Shown here piece by piece: positions 35,511-46,367 of a DNA stretch of 64,000 nucleotides. Both the position numbers and the translations under genes were made by a program. How positions within the stretch are numbered: the first letter of the stretch is position 1; every line of letters starts with the position of its first letter. This stretch comes from Magnetospirillum gryphiswaldense MSR-1 v2 (GTDB lineage: Bacteria; Pseudomonadota; Alphaproteobacteria; Rhodospirillales; Magnetospirillaceae), in assembly GCF_000513295.1 (NCBI RefSeq), contig NC_023065.1, positions 1,364,001-1,428,000 of the forward strand, given 5' to 3'. The notes under the pieces were generated by a model. It was not told where the DNA came from. It made no database searches and saw only the letters and a list, made by a program, of their open reading frames with translations.

Positions 35511-37112
35511 TCAGGCCAGACGGTCGGGTGGAAAGGTCAGGATGACCGTGGTCCCCTGATTTAATTGCGACTGCACATCCAGACTACCACCATGCAATTC
35601 CATGAATTCGCGCGCCAACGGCAGGCCCAGGCCGGTGCCTTCCTGCTTGGGCGCCAGCAGGTTTTCCACCTGACCGAAGGGTTGCAGCACCTTGGCGATG
35701 TCATCAGGGGCGATGCCGCAGCCGTTGTCGGCGATGGACAGCCGCACGCAGCCATCGACCAGTTCGGCGCGGATGGTGATCTGGCCGTTGTTCTGGGTGA
35801 ACTTGCTGGCATTGGCGACCAAATTCAACAGCACCTGCTTGATCAGCCGTTCGTCGCCCTTCAGCCGCGGCAGGTCGTCGGGGCACGAGGTCAACACCGT
35901 CTGCTGCTTGGCGGTGACGCTGGGCGCGGTCAACCGCACCGCCGACTGGATCACCTCGGGGATGAAGATCAGGCTTTCGTGCAGGTTGATCTTGCCGGCC
36001 TCGACCCGGGCCACGTCGAGGATGTCGCTGATCACCCTGAGCAGATGATGGGCCGATTCGCCGATATCGCAAATGAAGCTGCCCAGGCGCTGCTTTTCCG
36101 CCTCGCCCATCTGGCTTTCCGCCAGTTCGGCAAAGCCGATGATGGCGTTCAACGGCGTGCGCAATTCGTGGCTCATATTGGCGAGGAAGGTGCTTTTGGC
36201 CCGGCTCGACGCCTCGGCCACGTCGCGGGCGGCGCGGGCCTGTTCCTCGGCCTGGGCCCGGCGGCTGATTTCCTGGCGCAGCCAGGCGGTACGCTCGTCC
36301 ACCGCCCGCTGCAAATCGTCGTGCGAGCGGCGCAGCAGATCCTCGGCCTGCTTGCGCTTGGTGACATCGCGGGCGATGCCGGCCAGGCCAACCACGTCGC
36401 CGCCCAGACGGATCGGCACCTTGGTGATGGAATACCAAGTGGTGGCACCCTTGTCGTCGACCACGGCCTCGACCTTGTCGATGATCGGCACGCCGCGATC
36501 GAGGATGTCGCGTTCCTGTTCCTCGGCCAGTTGGGCCGAGGCCGGCGGCACCAGATCGCCCAGCATGTGGCCCATGGCCTCGAGCGGCGAGTCCAGCCCC
36601 AGCATGGTCGCCTGGGCCGGGTTGATGCGGGTGAAGTGCAGGGAATCATCCTTGAAGAAGATGGCGTCGGGGACGTTGTCCATCAGCGCCTGCAAAAGCG
36701 TGCGCTCGCGCTCCAAGGTGCGGCCCAGGCGCCAGCGGTCGGCCGCCGTGCGCACCACCACCTTCAGCTCCAGCGGGTTCCACGGCTTGGACAGATAGGC
36801 GTGAATCTGACCCAGATTGACCGCCTTGACCAAGGCATCCAGATCGGAATAGCCGGTGACGAGGACGCGGGTGGCGTCGGATATCTCGCGCACGCGGCCC
36901 AAAAGCTCGGCCCCGGTCATGCCCGGCATGCGCTGATCCGACAAGATCACCGCCATTTCCTGCACGCCCAGAAGCTTCAGGGCCGACGGCCCGTCGCTGG
37001 CGGTCCAGACGGTGAACTCGTCTTCCAAAAGGTCGGTGATGGCGGTCAGAATCTGGGGTTCGTCATCGACCACCAGAATATTGTCACGGCCCGATTTGCT
37101 CACCCTGGACAT
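35511..37112 (-). CDS. Receiver-PAS-histidine kinase hybrid
   Basis: Soluble 533-residue signalling protein. The receiver domain comes first (about 10-130, phospho-acceptor D59 in ILSDQRMPGMTG, RpfG-like). A PAS/PAC domain follows (about 140-260, ending GIARDVTKRKQAE), then a coiled coil, HisKA with the phospho-His in NMSHELRTPLNAIIGF, and HATPase with N box LLNLVANASKFTQ, SIADNGCGI and GTGLGLPLARE. The receiver-first order means kinase activity is probably set by phosphorylation from another protein, most simply the CheA of this operon. It lies 17 bp after the REC-REC kinase gene. Confidence 0.93.
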   Translation of the reverse strand: MSRVSKSGRDNILVVDDEPQILTAITDLLEDEFTVWTASDGPSALKLLGVQEMAVILSDQRMPGMTGAELLGRVREISDATRVLVTGYSDLDALVKAVNLGQIHAYLSKPWNPLELKVVVRTAADRWRLGRTLERERTLLQALMDNVPDAIFFKDDSLHFTRINPAQATMLGLDSPLEAMGHMLGDLVPPASAQLAEEQERDILDRGVPIIDKVEAVVDDKGATTWYSITKVPIRLGGDVVGLAGIARDVTKRKQAEDLLRRSHDDLQRAVDERTAWLRQEISRRAQAEEQARAARDVAEASSRAKSTFLANMSHELRTPLNAIIGFAELAESQMGEAEKQRLGSFICDIGESAHHLLRVISDILDVARVEAGKINLHESLIFIPEVIQSAVRLTAPSVTAKQQTVLTSCPDDLPRLKGDERLIKQVLLNLVANASKFTQNNGQITIRAELVDGCVRLSIADNGCGIAPDDIAKVLQPFGQVENLLAPKQEGTGLGLPLAREFMELHGGSLDVQSQLNQGTTVILTFPPDRLA

Positions 37113-37129
37113 CCTTTGTTTTCGTTACG

Positions 37130-38823
<1,694 letters not shown>

Positions 38824-38827
<4 letters not shown>

Positions 38828-39873
38828 GCCCGCCCCCCGGACAGCTCACGCAATCGTTGGGAAATCCCCGGCAGCGGCACCACCTCGCTGACCGCGCGCA
38901 GCTTCACCGCCGCCTGCGGCATGCCGTAAACCACGCAGGTGCTCTCGTCCTGGGCGATGGTGTAGGCGCCGGCCTTGTGCATGGCGGCCATGCCCTCGGC
39001 CCCGTCGCTGCCCATGCCGGTCAGGATCACCCCCAGGCCGTTGCGGCCCAGATCGTCGGCCATGGACGACAGCAGCACCGACCCCGACGGACGCTGGCTG
39101 TGCACCGGGGCCAAGTCCGACAAGGCCAGCTTGCCGCCGGCCAGACGCAGATGCCGATCGACGGGGGGGACGAAGATCACCCCCGGCTCCGGCACTTCGC
39201 CGCCTTGGGCGATACGCACGGCGAACGGCGTCACCCCGGCCAGCCAGGAAACGAAACCATCGAGGAAGCTGGCGGTGATATGCTGGACCAGCAAGATGGG
39301 CAACGGATAATCCGGCCCCAGCCCGGTCAGCACCTGCGTCAAGGCCTGCGGCCCGCCGGTGGAGGCCACCAATCCCAACATGGCATAGCGGGTGCCCTTG
39401 GGCGGCGGCGGCGGCGGCTCGGCAGTGGTGCCGAAGCGCAAGCCCCGGTCGATGCCCTGGCGGACCACCCGCACCTGACTCATGATCGCCAATTGGGTGC
39501 ACAGATGCCGCGCCATGGATTCGAAGGCCGCGTTGGTCACCCCCACCGGCTTTTCCACCACCGACAGCGCCCCGGCCCGCAGGGCGTTCATGGCGATGTT
39601 CAACTCGTCGTCATCCACATTGGCGGCGACGACGACGATGGGGGTGGGACGGCGCTGCATGATCTGGAGCGTGGCGTCCAGGCCGTTCATGCCGGGCAGG
39701 CGGATATCCAGGGAAATGACGTCGGGGGCCAGGGCGTCCAGCCGCGACAGCCCCTCTTCCGCCGATTCCACCGCCGCCACCACCTCGAAGCGGTCGTCCA
39801 GACCGATGATGTGCTTGAGCAACTCTCGCACCACCAGGGAATCTTCAATGATCAGAACGCGAATCTTGCTCAT
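38824..39873 (-). CDS. cheB: Chemotaxis protein methylesterase CheB
   Basis: Removes methyl groups from receptor glutamates and is activated by CheA. Receiver domain about 1-125 (phospho-acceptor in VISLDIRLPGMNGLD). A Pro-rich linker (a run of six Pro) leads to the methylesterase domain (about 163-345) with the catalytic Ser in LVASTGGPQAL, His in LLVQHITASF and Asp in TGMGSDGAEGM. Length 349 is normal. Overlaps cheA and the REC-REC kinase gene by 4 bp on each side. Confidence 0.95.
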
Positions 39874-42146
39874 AGGATCTGTCCGATGGTCTCAAGCAGT
39901 TCTTTTTGGTCGAACTTTCGTTTCACCACATAGGCGTCGGCGCCCAAGGCCAGACCGCGTTCGCGGTCCTCGCGCGCTTCCAGCGACGACACCAGAATGA
40001 CCGGCACCGATTTCAGCGCCTGATCGGCCTTGACCGCCTGCAACAGGCCGAACCCGTCCAGGCGCGGCATCTGGATATCGGAGATGACCAGATCCACCTG
40101 CTCGGCCCGCAGCCGGGTCAGCGCTTCCAACCCATCCACCGCCAGCCGCACCACATAGCCGTGGGCTTCCAGGATGCTTTTTTCCAAGGTCCGGGTGGTC
40201 AGCGAATCGTCGACCACCAAGATCACCGGCACCCGCTTTTCCGCCGGCTTTTCCACCGTGGTCAATACCCGGATCGAGCCCGATTTGCGGAAGGTCTCGA
40301 CGATCTCGAACGGGTTCAGCACCAAGGCGACCGAGCCGTCTTCCAGCAACATGCCGCCGGCCACCATGGTGCCCATGGCCGCCGGCACGCCGATATCCTT
40401 GACCAGGGCGTCGCGGATGGACAAAAACTCGTCCACCGCCACCGCCACCCGGCGCTCGCCGTGCTTCAGCACCAACAGCGGCACCACGTTGCGGCTGACC
40501 TTGACCGCGGTTTCGCCCAGGCCCAACAGATGGGCCAGCGACAACAGCGGGATCTGGCGGTTTTCCAGGCAGACCACCGATTTGCCCTCGACCGTGCCCA
40601 CCGCCTCGGAAACGATGCGGTGCAGGCGGTCGACGCCCTCGGTCGGAATGGCGTAGACGTGGCCCTGGCAGCCGACCAGGAACAGGCGCTGGGTCGATAC
40701 CGACAACGGCACCGACAGGCGAAAAGCGGTGCCGTAAGGCGTGCGCGGTCGCACGTCGACGGTGCCGTTCATCATGGTCACGGTTTCGCGCACCACCGAC
40801 AGGCCCATGCCACGACCGGACAGATCGTTGACATCGCCCGAGGTGGAAAAACCCGGATCGAAGATCAGATCGATCAGCGATTGCTGGTCCAGATCGGCGG
40901 CCTCGGCCTCGTTGAACATGCCTTGCGACACCGCCTTGGCACGGATGCGGGCGAAATTCAGGCCGCGCCCGTCATCCTCCACCCAGACCGCCAACCGACC
41001 GTCGCTGACGTCGAAGCGCAAACCGATCATGGCATCGACCGGCTTGCCGCTGGCCTCGCGTTCCGCCGGTCCCTCGATGCCGTGGGCCAGACAATTGCGC
41101 AGCAAATGCATCACCGGGTCTTTCAGACCCTGCAACACCATGCGGTCGGCTTCCACATCCAGGCCGCCTACCTGCACTTCCACCATCTTGCCGGCATCGC
41201 GGGCGATGTCGCGCACCATCTTGCGAAAACCGGCGAACACGCTTTCCGCCGGCACCATGCGGGCGTCGCGCACCTCTTGCTGAAACTCCACCCCCAATTG
41301 TCGAAGCGCCCAGCCGTTGCGCTGCTGGCGGCGCCGGGAATCGCGGGCGCGGCGGGCCATCTGGCGGAAGCGTTGTTCCAGTTCCTCACCCATGCGCCCC
41401 AGCGCGGTGACGCGGTCGTCGTCACCATGATCATGGGCCAAGGCCGCCGCCAGCTTGCGGTAACGCAGCCACACCCCTTCGCTTTCGCCCAACTGGCGGT
41501 CCAGCACCATCAGGCCCTCGGTCACCGCCCGCTGATTCATGGTTTCGGTCAGCAATTCGTCCGAGGTGCGCAGCAGACGATCGAGATGAATGGCACGCAC
41601 GCGCACCGATTCCTCGGCGGCGATGGCCGCACGTGGCGGTTCGGGGGCAGCCTCGACCGCCGGCTCGGGCGGCGAGGCGGCGGCGGCGATGGCCGCTTCC
41701 AACTCCGCCGGCACGGTGATCACCGGGGCCACGGGGGTAGAGGGCGCCTCGACCGCACCGGTTTCGAGAAAGGCTTCCAGCTTGGCCAGGGAGGGGGCGA
41801 TGTCGGGTGGATTTTGGCCGCCGGCAAAAGCACCGACCCAATCCTCGACCATATCCAAGGTCCGCATCACCAACGACGCCACCAGCGGATCGAATTTGGT
41901 GTGGCCGGTCCGCAGACGGGCGAACAGGGTTTCCAACCGATGGGCCAGTTGCTCCACCGGCCCCAGATCGACGGCACGGGCGGCGCCCTTCAGCGAATGG
42001 GCGCGACGAAAGATTTCATCCAACTGGCCGATGCCGCTGCCGCCATCCGCGCGTGCCAGCATTTCCGCCAGCAACTTGCGGATGACTTCCAGGTGTTCCT
42101 GATACTCCACCTGGAAAGCGGCCAACAGCCTTTCGCGGATGTCCAT
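39870..42146 (-). CDS. cheA: Hybrid chemotaxis kinase CheA-REC
   Basis: Central kinase of the cluster (758 residues). In order: Hpt (about 1-110, phospho-His H50 in FRRAHSLKGAARAV), an Ala/Pro-rich linker (130-185), the dimerisation and HATPase domain (about 190-500; HLLRNCLAHGIE, VEDDGRGLN, GRGMGLSVV), a CheW-like domain (about 505-630) and a C-terminal receiver (about 635-758; VISDIQMPRLDG). The N box has Ala where many CheA proteins have Asp before HGIE. I see no separate P2 domain for CheY docking. CheA-REC fusions are typical of Wsp/Frz-type systems. The ATG at 42146 overlaps the receptor stop (TGATG); a TTG one codon earlier is possible. Confidence 0.95.
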   Translation of the reverse strand: MDIRERLLAAFQVEYQEHLEVIRKLLAEMLARADGGSGIGQLDEIFRRAHSLKGAARAVDLGPVEQLAHRLETLFARLRTGHTKFDPLVASLVMRTLDMVEDWVGAFAGGQNPPDIAPSLAKLEAFLETGAVEAPSTPVAPVITVPAELEAAIAAAASPPEPAVEAAPEPPRAAIAAEESVRVRAIHLDRLLRTSDELLTETMNQRAVTEGLMVLDRQLGESEGVWLRYRKLAAALAHDHGDDDRVTALGRMGEELEQRFRQMARRARDSRRRQQRNGWALRQLGVEFQQEVRDARMVPAESVFAGFRKMVRDIARDAGKMVEVQVGGLDVEADRMVLQGLKDPVMHLLRNCLAHGIEGPAEREASGKPVDAMIGLRFDVSDGRLAVWVEDDGRGLNFARIRAKAVSQGMFNEAEAADLDQQSLIDLIFDPGFSTSGDVNDLSGRGMGLSVVRETVTMMNGTVDVRPRTPYGTAFRLSVPLSVSTQRLFLVGCQGHVYAIPTEGVDRLHRIVSEAVGTVEGKSVVCLENRQIPLLSLAHLLGLGETAVKVSRNVVPLLVLKHGERRVAVAVDEFLSIRDALVKDIGVPAAMGTMVAGGMLLEDGSVALVLNPFEIVETFRKSGSIRVLTTVEKPAEKRVPVILVVDDSLTTRTLEKSILEAHGYVVRLAVDGLEALTRLRAEQVDLVISDIQMPRLDGFGLLQAVKADQALKSVPVILVSSLEAREDRERGLALGADAYVVKRKFDQKELLETIGQIL

Positions 42147-43765
42147 CAAAGCTGGTATTTCTCCAGCGTCTTGGCCAGTTGCTGGCCCAGATTGGACAAT
42201 TCCGCCGACGACCGTTCCAATTGCGCCGTGGTCTGCGCCGTCTGCTGGCTGGCTTGACGGATTTCATGCAAGGCCTGGGTCACCTGCTCCAGCCCGATCT
42301 GCTGCTGGTTGGTGGCGCCGACAATCTGCTGAAAGGCGTGGACGCTGTCTTGGATGTTGTCGGCCATCTGGCGGATGACCTGTTCCGACATATTGGTGCG
42401 TTCACGCCCGACCTCGACCCGCTTCAACGCCTCTTCGGTCAGCATCACCGAGGTGTTGATGCCCTTTTGCGTCTGCTCGAGGATGCCGCGCACCTGCGAG
42501 GTGGCTTCCTTGGCCTGATCGGCCAAATTCTTGATCTCGTTGGCGACCACCGAGAAACGGCGCCCGGATTCACGCGCATCCGCCGCCTCGATGGCGGCGT
42601 TGAGCGCCACCAGATTGGATTGCTCGGCGATTTCGTTGACGGTGGCGATGATCTCGCCCACCGCCTGGGTGCGTTCGGACAGGGTGATGATGTTTTCCGC
42701 CACCGTTTCCGCCTGTTCGCGGATGGCTTCCATGCCCATGGTGGTTTCGTGCACGGCTTGCAGGCCGGCATGGCCCGATTGCGCCACCGCATCCGCCGTG
42801 CTGGCCACCTGGCGCGAACGTTCGGCCACCTGCTTGGACGACAGGTTGATCTGTTCCACCGTGGTGGTGATTTCCTGCACCGCCGCCGCCTGCTGCTTGG
42901 TCCCCGCCGCCTGCGACTGGGTCGAGGACAGAATCTGCGAGGCGGCGATGGTCAGGTTTTCGCACACCGACCGCGATTGCAGGGCGATTTCCCGCAAGGA
43001 AATCAGCATGTCGTTGAAGGCTTCCTGCAACTGCCCGATTTCGTCGGCCGAGGTGATGCGCTGCGGCTGAATGCGCAAATTGCCCTTGGCGATTTCCAGC
43101 GCCGCCTTGGCGCAGGCGGCCAGGGGGTCGACGATTTCGTGGCCGATGATCCAGGAAATGGCGACACCGCCGAAAGCCGCGCCCAAGCCCAGCATGATCA
43201 GGATGGTGATGGTCAGGTTGATGTGCCGCTCGACCTCGCGAATCTGCATCTTGACCAGCTGGTCGGCCTGCTTGGTCACCTGGGATTGCAGCGCCAGAAT
43301 TTCGCGCAGCTTCTCGGCCCGCCGCCCATCATTGGCGGCCAGGGCCAAATAGCGTCCGGCTTCGGTTTCCAACTGGCGCAATTGCACCGCCTGCTCGCCC
43401 AGCTTGGCGCGGAATTCGGCATCGGCGGTCGGCTCGACCGCCACCCGCATGCCCGATTCGCCGCCGATCAAGGCGTTGCCGCCGTTTTCCAGCACTTCCA
43501 GCGCCTCGCGCATCTGCGCCAAGGTAGCGGCATGCTCGGTATTCTGGCCTTGTCCGGCCAACAGCACCTCTTCGGTGTATTTCTGGATCAGCATGCGCTG
43601 GCGTCCGGCGACGTCGGCGGTGAAGAACTGCGCCTTTTGCTGATGCACGGCGCTGGCCGTATAGGCGATCAGGCCGGCCAGCACCACGGTGAACATGGCG
43701 GCGACGACGATGAACTTGCGGCGAAGCTTCATTCGTTTCCAGGGGGCGAAATCGGCGCTATCCAT
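42146..43765 (-). CDS. Methyl-accepting chemotaxis protein, PilJ-type sensor
   Basis: Membrane receptor of the cluster (539 residues). TM1 at about 17-38, then a periplasmic helical PilJ/NarX-like domain recognised by VAGRQRMLIQKYTEEVLLAG, TM2 at about 190-212, HAMP (HEIVDPLAACAKAALEIAKGNL), and a signalling domain with tip IAEQSNLVALNAAIEAADARESGRRFSVVANEIKNLADQ. The tip departs from the common EAARAGE..GRGF form (Ala-Asp-Ala-Arg-Glu-Ser), fitting a dedicated rather than general array. The ATG at 43765 has GAAGGA at proper spacing; the upstream GTG at 43780 lacks one. Confidence 0.93.
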   Translation of the reverse strand: MDSADFAPWKRMKLRRKFIVVAAMFTVVLAGLIAYTASAVHQQKAQFFTADVAGRQRMLIQKYTEEVLLAGQGQNTEHAATLAQMREALEVLENGGNALIGGESGMRVAVEPTADAEFRAKLGEQAVQLRQLETEAGRYLALAANDGRRAEKLREILALQSQVTKQADQLVKMQIREVERHINLTITILIMLGLGAAFGGVAISWIIGHEIVDPLAACAKAALEIAKGNLRIQPQRITSADEIGQLQEAFNDMLISLREIALQSRSVCENLTIAASQILSSTQSQAAGTKQQAAAVQEITTTVEQINLSSKQVAERSRQVASTADAVAQSGHAGLQAVHETTMGMEAIREQAETVAENIITLSERTQAVGEIIATVNEIAEQSNLVALNAAIEAADARESGRRFSVVANEIKNLADQAKEATSQVRGILEQTQKGINTSVMLTEEALKRVEVGRERTNMSEQVIRQMADNIQDSVHAFQQIVGATNQQQIGLEQVTQALHEIRQASQQTAQTTAQLERSSAELSNLGQQLAKTLEKYQL

Positions 43766-43776
43766 CTGGTCTTCCT

Positions 43777-44343
43777 TCACAGGCTACGGCGGTAATCGGC
43801 TCTGCGGTCCTGCAGAACGTCTTGCGCAAGGATTTGTTGGGGATCAAGCAAGATCAGGGTATCGGGGCTGATCCCACGGATGAAACGTTGCGGCAGCCCA
43901 TTGCCGCTTTCATGGGGAAAGGTCAGTTGCTCGGAATCGAGCCGGATGATCCGGCGCATTTCGTTGACCCGCAGGCCCACCGGGCGCCCTGGTGCACGCA
44001 GGAAAACGGCGAAGCAACGCTGGCCCGCCTCGGGCTCGGGCAGGGTCAGCATGTCGTGCAGATTGAACACCGGGCGGATTTCGCCGCGCACATTGGTCAC
44101 CCCCAGCAAGGATTGCGGCAAGCCGGGCACCGGGGTCACCGGCGGCAGCGGCAGAACCTCGGCCAGAGAGTCCAGCGGCAGGGCGTAAGCCTCGCCGGCC
44201 ACCTGAAAACACAAGACAGACAATCCCTGGCTGACCGGCGCCGCCTCGCGCCGGGCGGCGGCCAGACGACGGGCGCGGGCCTTCAGCACACGCTCGACAA
44301 AGGCCGGATCGTCCATGGAAAAGGTGGTGCCGGGCTGGGTCAT
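43777..44343 (-). CDS. cheW: CheW-like coupling protein (second of two)
   Basis: Couples receptor to CheA. The CheW fold occupies about residues 40-180 (LSVLCFQVAGEAYALPLDSLAEVLP, then SLLGVTNVRGEIRPVFNLHDML), preceded by a 40-residue Arg/Ala-rich N-terminal extension. At the cheR junction GTGATG the ATG at 44343 overlaps the cheR stop by one base. It corresponds in position to WspD-type proteins, beside the receptor gene. Confidence 0.9.
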   Translation of the reverse strand: MTQPGTTFSMDDPAFVERVLKARARRLAAARREAAPVSQGLSVLCFQVAGEAYALPLDSLAEVLPLPPVTPVPGLPQSLLGVTNVRGEIRPVFNLHDMLTLPEPEAGQRCFAVFLRAPGRPVGLRVNEMRRIIRLDSEQLTFPHESGNGLPQRFIRGISPDTLILLDPQQILAQDVLQDRRADYRRSL

Positions 44344-45728
44344 CACATTCCGATCAATTTCATGTGCATGCCGACGGTTTCACGCAATTGGCCGGCGTTC
44401 AGGTCTTCGCCCTCGTCCACCAGCGTTTCGTCGGCCTGATGTTCCAGCAAGGTCAGGACGTTGCGGAACGACCGCCGCGCCGCCTCGATCTCTTCCGCCC
44501 GTTGCAGGAACAGGCCGAGATGGTAATGGGGCAGCACCGCGCGGCGATCCAGATAGATGGCCCGACGCAAGGCGGTTTCGCAGGCTTCCTTGTCGCCCAT
44601 CTGGTCCAGGATCAGCGCCCGCAAATAATGGGGCCGCCAGTTCAGGGCATCACCGGTCAAGGCCGTATCGCAGGCGCGCAAGGCGTCGTCCCATTTCCCC
44701 TGATCGGCCAGGGCGCGCACCTCGGACAAGGGCTGCGACGTGGTCGCCGCCGGGGTGGCCTTGGCCGCCGCGGCCGGCGGACGCAGTACCGGCTTGGAGG
44801 GCTTGGGGGGCCGTGCCGCCGGACCGGGCGGACGCAAGGGCGGCGGCGGGCGCAAAGCGGGCGGCGGTGTTTCCGGCGCCTCGCCATCGACACGCTGATA
44901 CAGCACGGCGCCGGGGCAATTGACGGTGCGGAACGAGCGGAACAGCTCCATGTTGGGCTCGGCGTGCCCCATGACCAGCCAACCGCCATTGGTCAGGCTT
45001 TCACGGAAGCACGGCACCAGCGCCTCGACCGTTTCGCGGCTGAAATAGATGACAACGTTGCGGCAGATGATGATGTCGAAGGCGGCGATGTTGTCGGTGA
45101 TGGAGGGAAAGCGGTTGCGGGTCAGGTTATGGTACTGGAAACTGACCATGGCCTTGTATTCGGGCTTGATCTGCCATTGCTTGCCCACCGCAACGAAGCA
45201 CTCTTGCCGGATATTTTCCGGCGTCGCCCGAAACGCCCATTGGTCGTAGCGACCGTCGCGGGCGCGGGCCAGGAATTTCTGGTTGATGTCGGTGCCCAGG
45301 ATCGAGACGTGCCAGCCCAGCATCTGCGCGCCGAATTCGCGCTTGAGCAAAATAGCCAGGGTATAGGGCTCGGGCCCGGTGGCACAGCCGGCGCTCCAAA
45401 TGCGTAAACGGCGGCTGGAGGCGTTGCGGGCCAGGATATCGGGCAGGATGATTTCGCGCAGGGCGTCGAACTGTTCCTTGTGGCGGAAAAAATAGGTTTC
45501 GCCGATGGTCAGCTCAGCCACCAGGGAATCCATTTCCTCGCCGTCGCCTTGCAGCCGCTCCAGATAGGTGGCGCAGTTGTCGATGACGCAATGATCCATG
45601 CGATCGGCGACGATCAGGGCCAGATCGGCATCCTTGTCGGCATAAAACGCCATGCCGGTGACATCGATCACCAACGCCTTCAAACGGGGGAAATACGGAT
45701 CGGCCAGCAAGTCGGCGACGGTGGTCAT
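44343..45728 (-). CDS. cheR: Chemotaxis methyltransferase CheR with C-terminal TPR-like region
   Basis: SAM-dependent methylation of receptor glutamates. The SAM-binding signature is WSAGCATGPEPYTLAILL; the usual Glu after Gly is Pro here (GPEPY for GEEPY). It is followed by ILGTDINQKFL and CRNVVIYFS. A Pro-rich linker (about residues 285-345) separates the enzyme from a helical repeat region (about 355-440: WDDALRACDTALTG, ACETALRRAIYLDRRAVLPHYHLGLFLQRA), as in WspC-like CheR-TPR proteins. The ATG at 45728 overlaps the upstream cheW stop by 4 bp. Length 461. Confidence 0.93.
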   Translation of the reverse strand: MTTVADLLADPYFPRLKALVIDVTGMAFYADKDADLALIVADRMDHCVIDNCATYLERLQGDGEEMDSLVAELTIGETYFFRHKEQFDALREIILPDILARNASSRRLRIWSAGCATGPEPYTLAILLKREFGAQMLGWHVSILGTDINQKFLARARDGRYDQWAFRATPENIRQECFVAVGKQWQIKPEYKAMVSFQYHNLTRNRFPSITDNIAAFDIIICRNVVIYFSRETVEALVPCFRESLTNGGWLVMGHAEPNMELFRSFRTVNCPGAVLYQRVDGEAPETPPPALRPPPPLRPPGPAARPPKPSKPVLRPPAAAAKATPAATTSQPLSEVRALADQGKWDDALRACDTALTGDALNWRPHYLRALILDQMGDKEACETALRRAIYLDRRAVLPHYHLGLFLQRAEEIEAARRSFRNVLTLLEHQADETLVDEGEDLNAGQLRETVGMHMKLIGM

Positions 45729-46234
45729 GACGGGGTGTCGTCCCACAGGGCCAGACGCTGAGTGGCGCGATCCTCGAACTCGGCCAGCCGCGCCTGTTCC
45801 TCGGCGCCCAACATGCGCGGCCAATCCAGCAGATGGACGACAAAGCCGTCGCTGACCAATTGCGCCCGCAAACAGCCCTGGAAGTTGTTCTCGCCATCCA
45901 CCGGCTGATAGGTGAAGGATTGCAGGTCGCGCACGCCGTCGACCCGACCGGTCAGCAGACCGACACGGCCTTTTTGTCCCTTCATCACCAGGATCGACGC
46001 ATCCAGGCCGAAACTTTGCTCCGGCAGGCCCAACAGCAGATCACCGCGCAGCACGGTAATGGCGGTGCCGCCCAGATCCAGCAGGCCGGCGGCCATGGCC
46101 GGAAGGGCGGGGGGACGGGCCAACCACGCATTGGGGACCACTTCCGCCACCCATTCAGCGCCAAAGCCGAACGAATGGCCGCCCAGGCGAAAGGTCACCA
46201 CGGCCAGTCCGTCACCCTTGGCGGCGGCATCCAT
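45725..46234 (-). CDS. cheW: CheW-like coupling protein (first of two)
   Basis: Divergent CheW fold (169 residues): VVTFRLGGHSFGFGAEWVAEVVPN at the N-terminus and AAGLLDLGGTAITVLRGDLLLGLPEQS in the middle, followed by GVRDLQSFTYQPVDGE. Three consecutive in-frame ATGs occur (46240, 46237, 46234); GGGGGA is best spaced for the last. It matches WspB by position and probably links the receptor to CheA. The ParA-like gene ends 133 bp upstream. Confidence 0.82.
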   Translation of the reverse strand: MDAAAKGDGLAVVTFRLGGHSFGFGAEWVAEVVPNAWLARPPALPAMAAGLLDLGGTAITVLRGDLLLGLPEQSFGLDASILVMKGQKGRVGLLTGRVDGVRDLQSFTYQPVDGENNFQGCLRAQLVSDGFVVHLLDWPRMLGAEEQARLAEFEDRATQRLALWDDTPS

Positions 46235-46367
46235 CATCATTCCCCCAATCGGCGATGCAAACACGCACGCCCACAAATCCAAGGGGGCATTTAATCAAAC
46301 AGACCGATCAGCGGCAATTGCCGATCTGTGCGGTTTGGGGTTTTTCAAGAAAATACGAGGACGGGTT

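Noticed and set aside
39906-42257. 783-codon open frame opposite cheA
   Set aside because: Antisense shadow produced by high third-position GC; no domain, and cheA on the other strand is certain. The same holds for the long plus-strand frames at 35565-37397, 42179-43795, 46288-47573 and 48289-49965.
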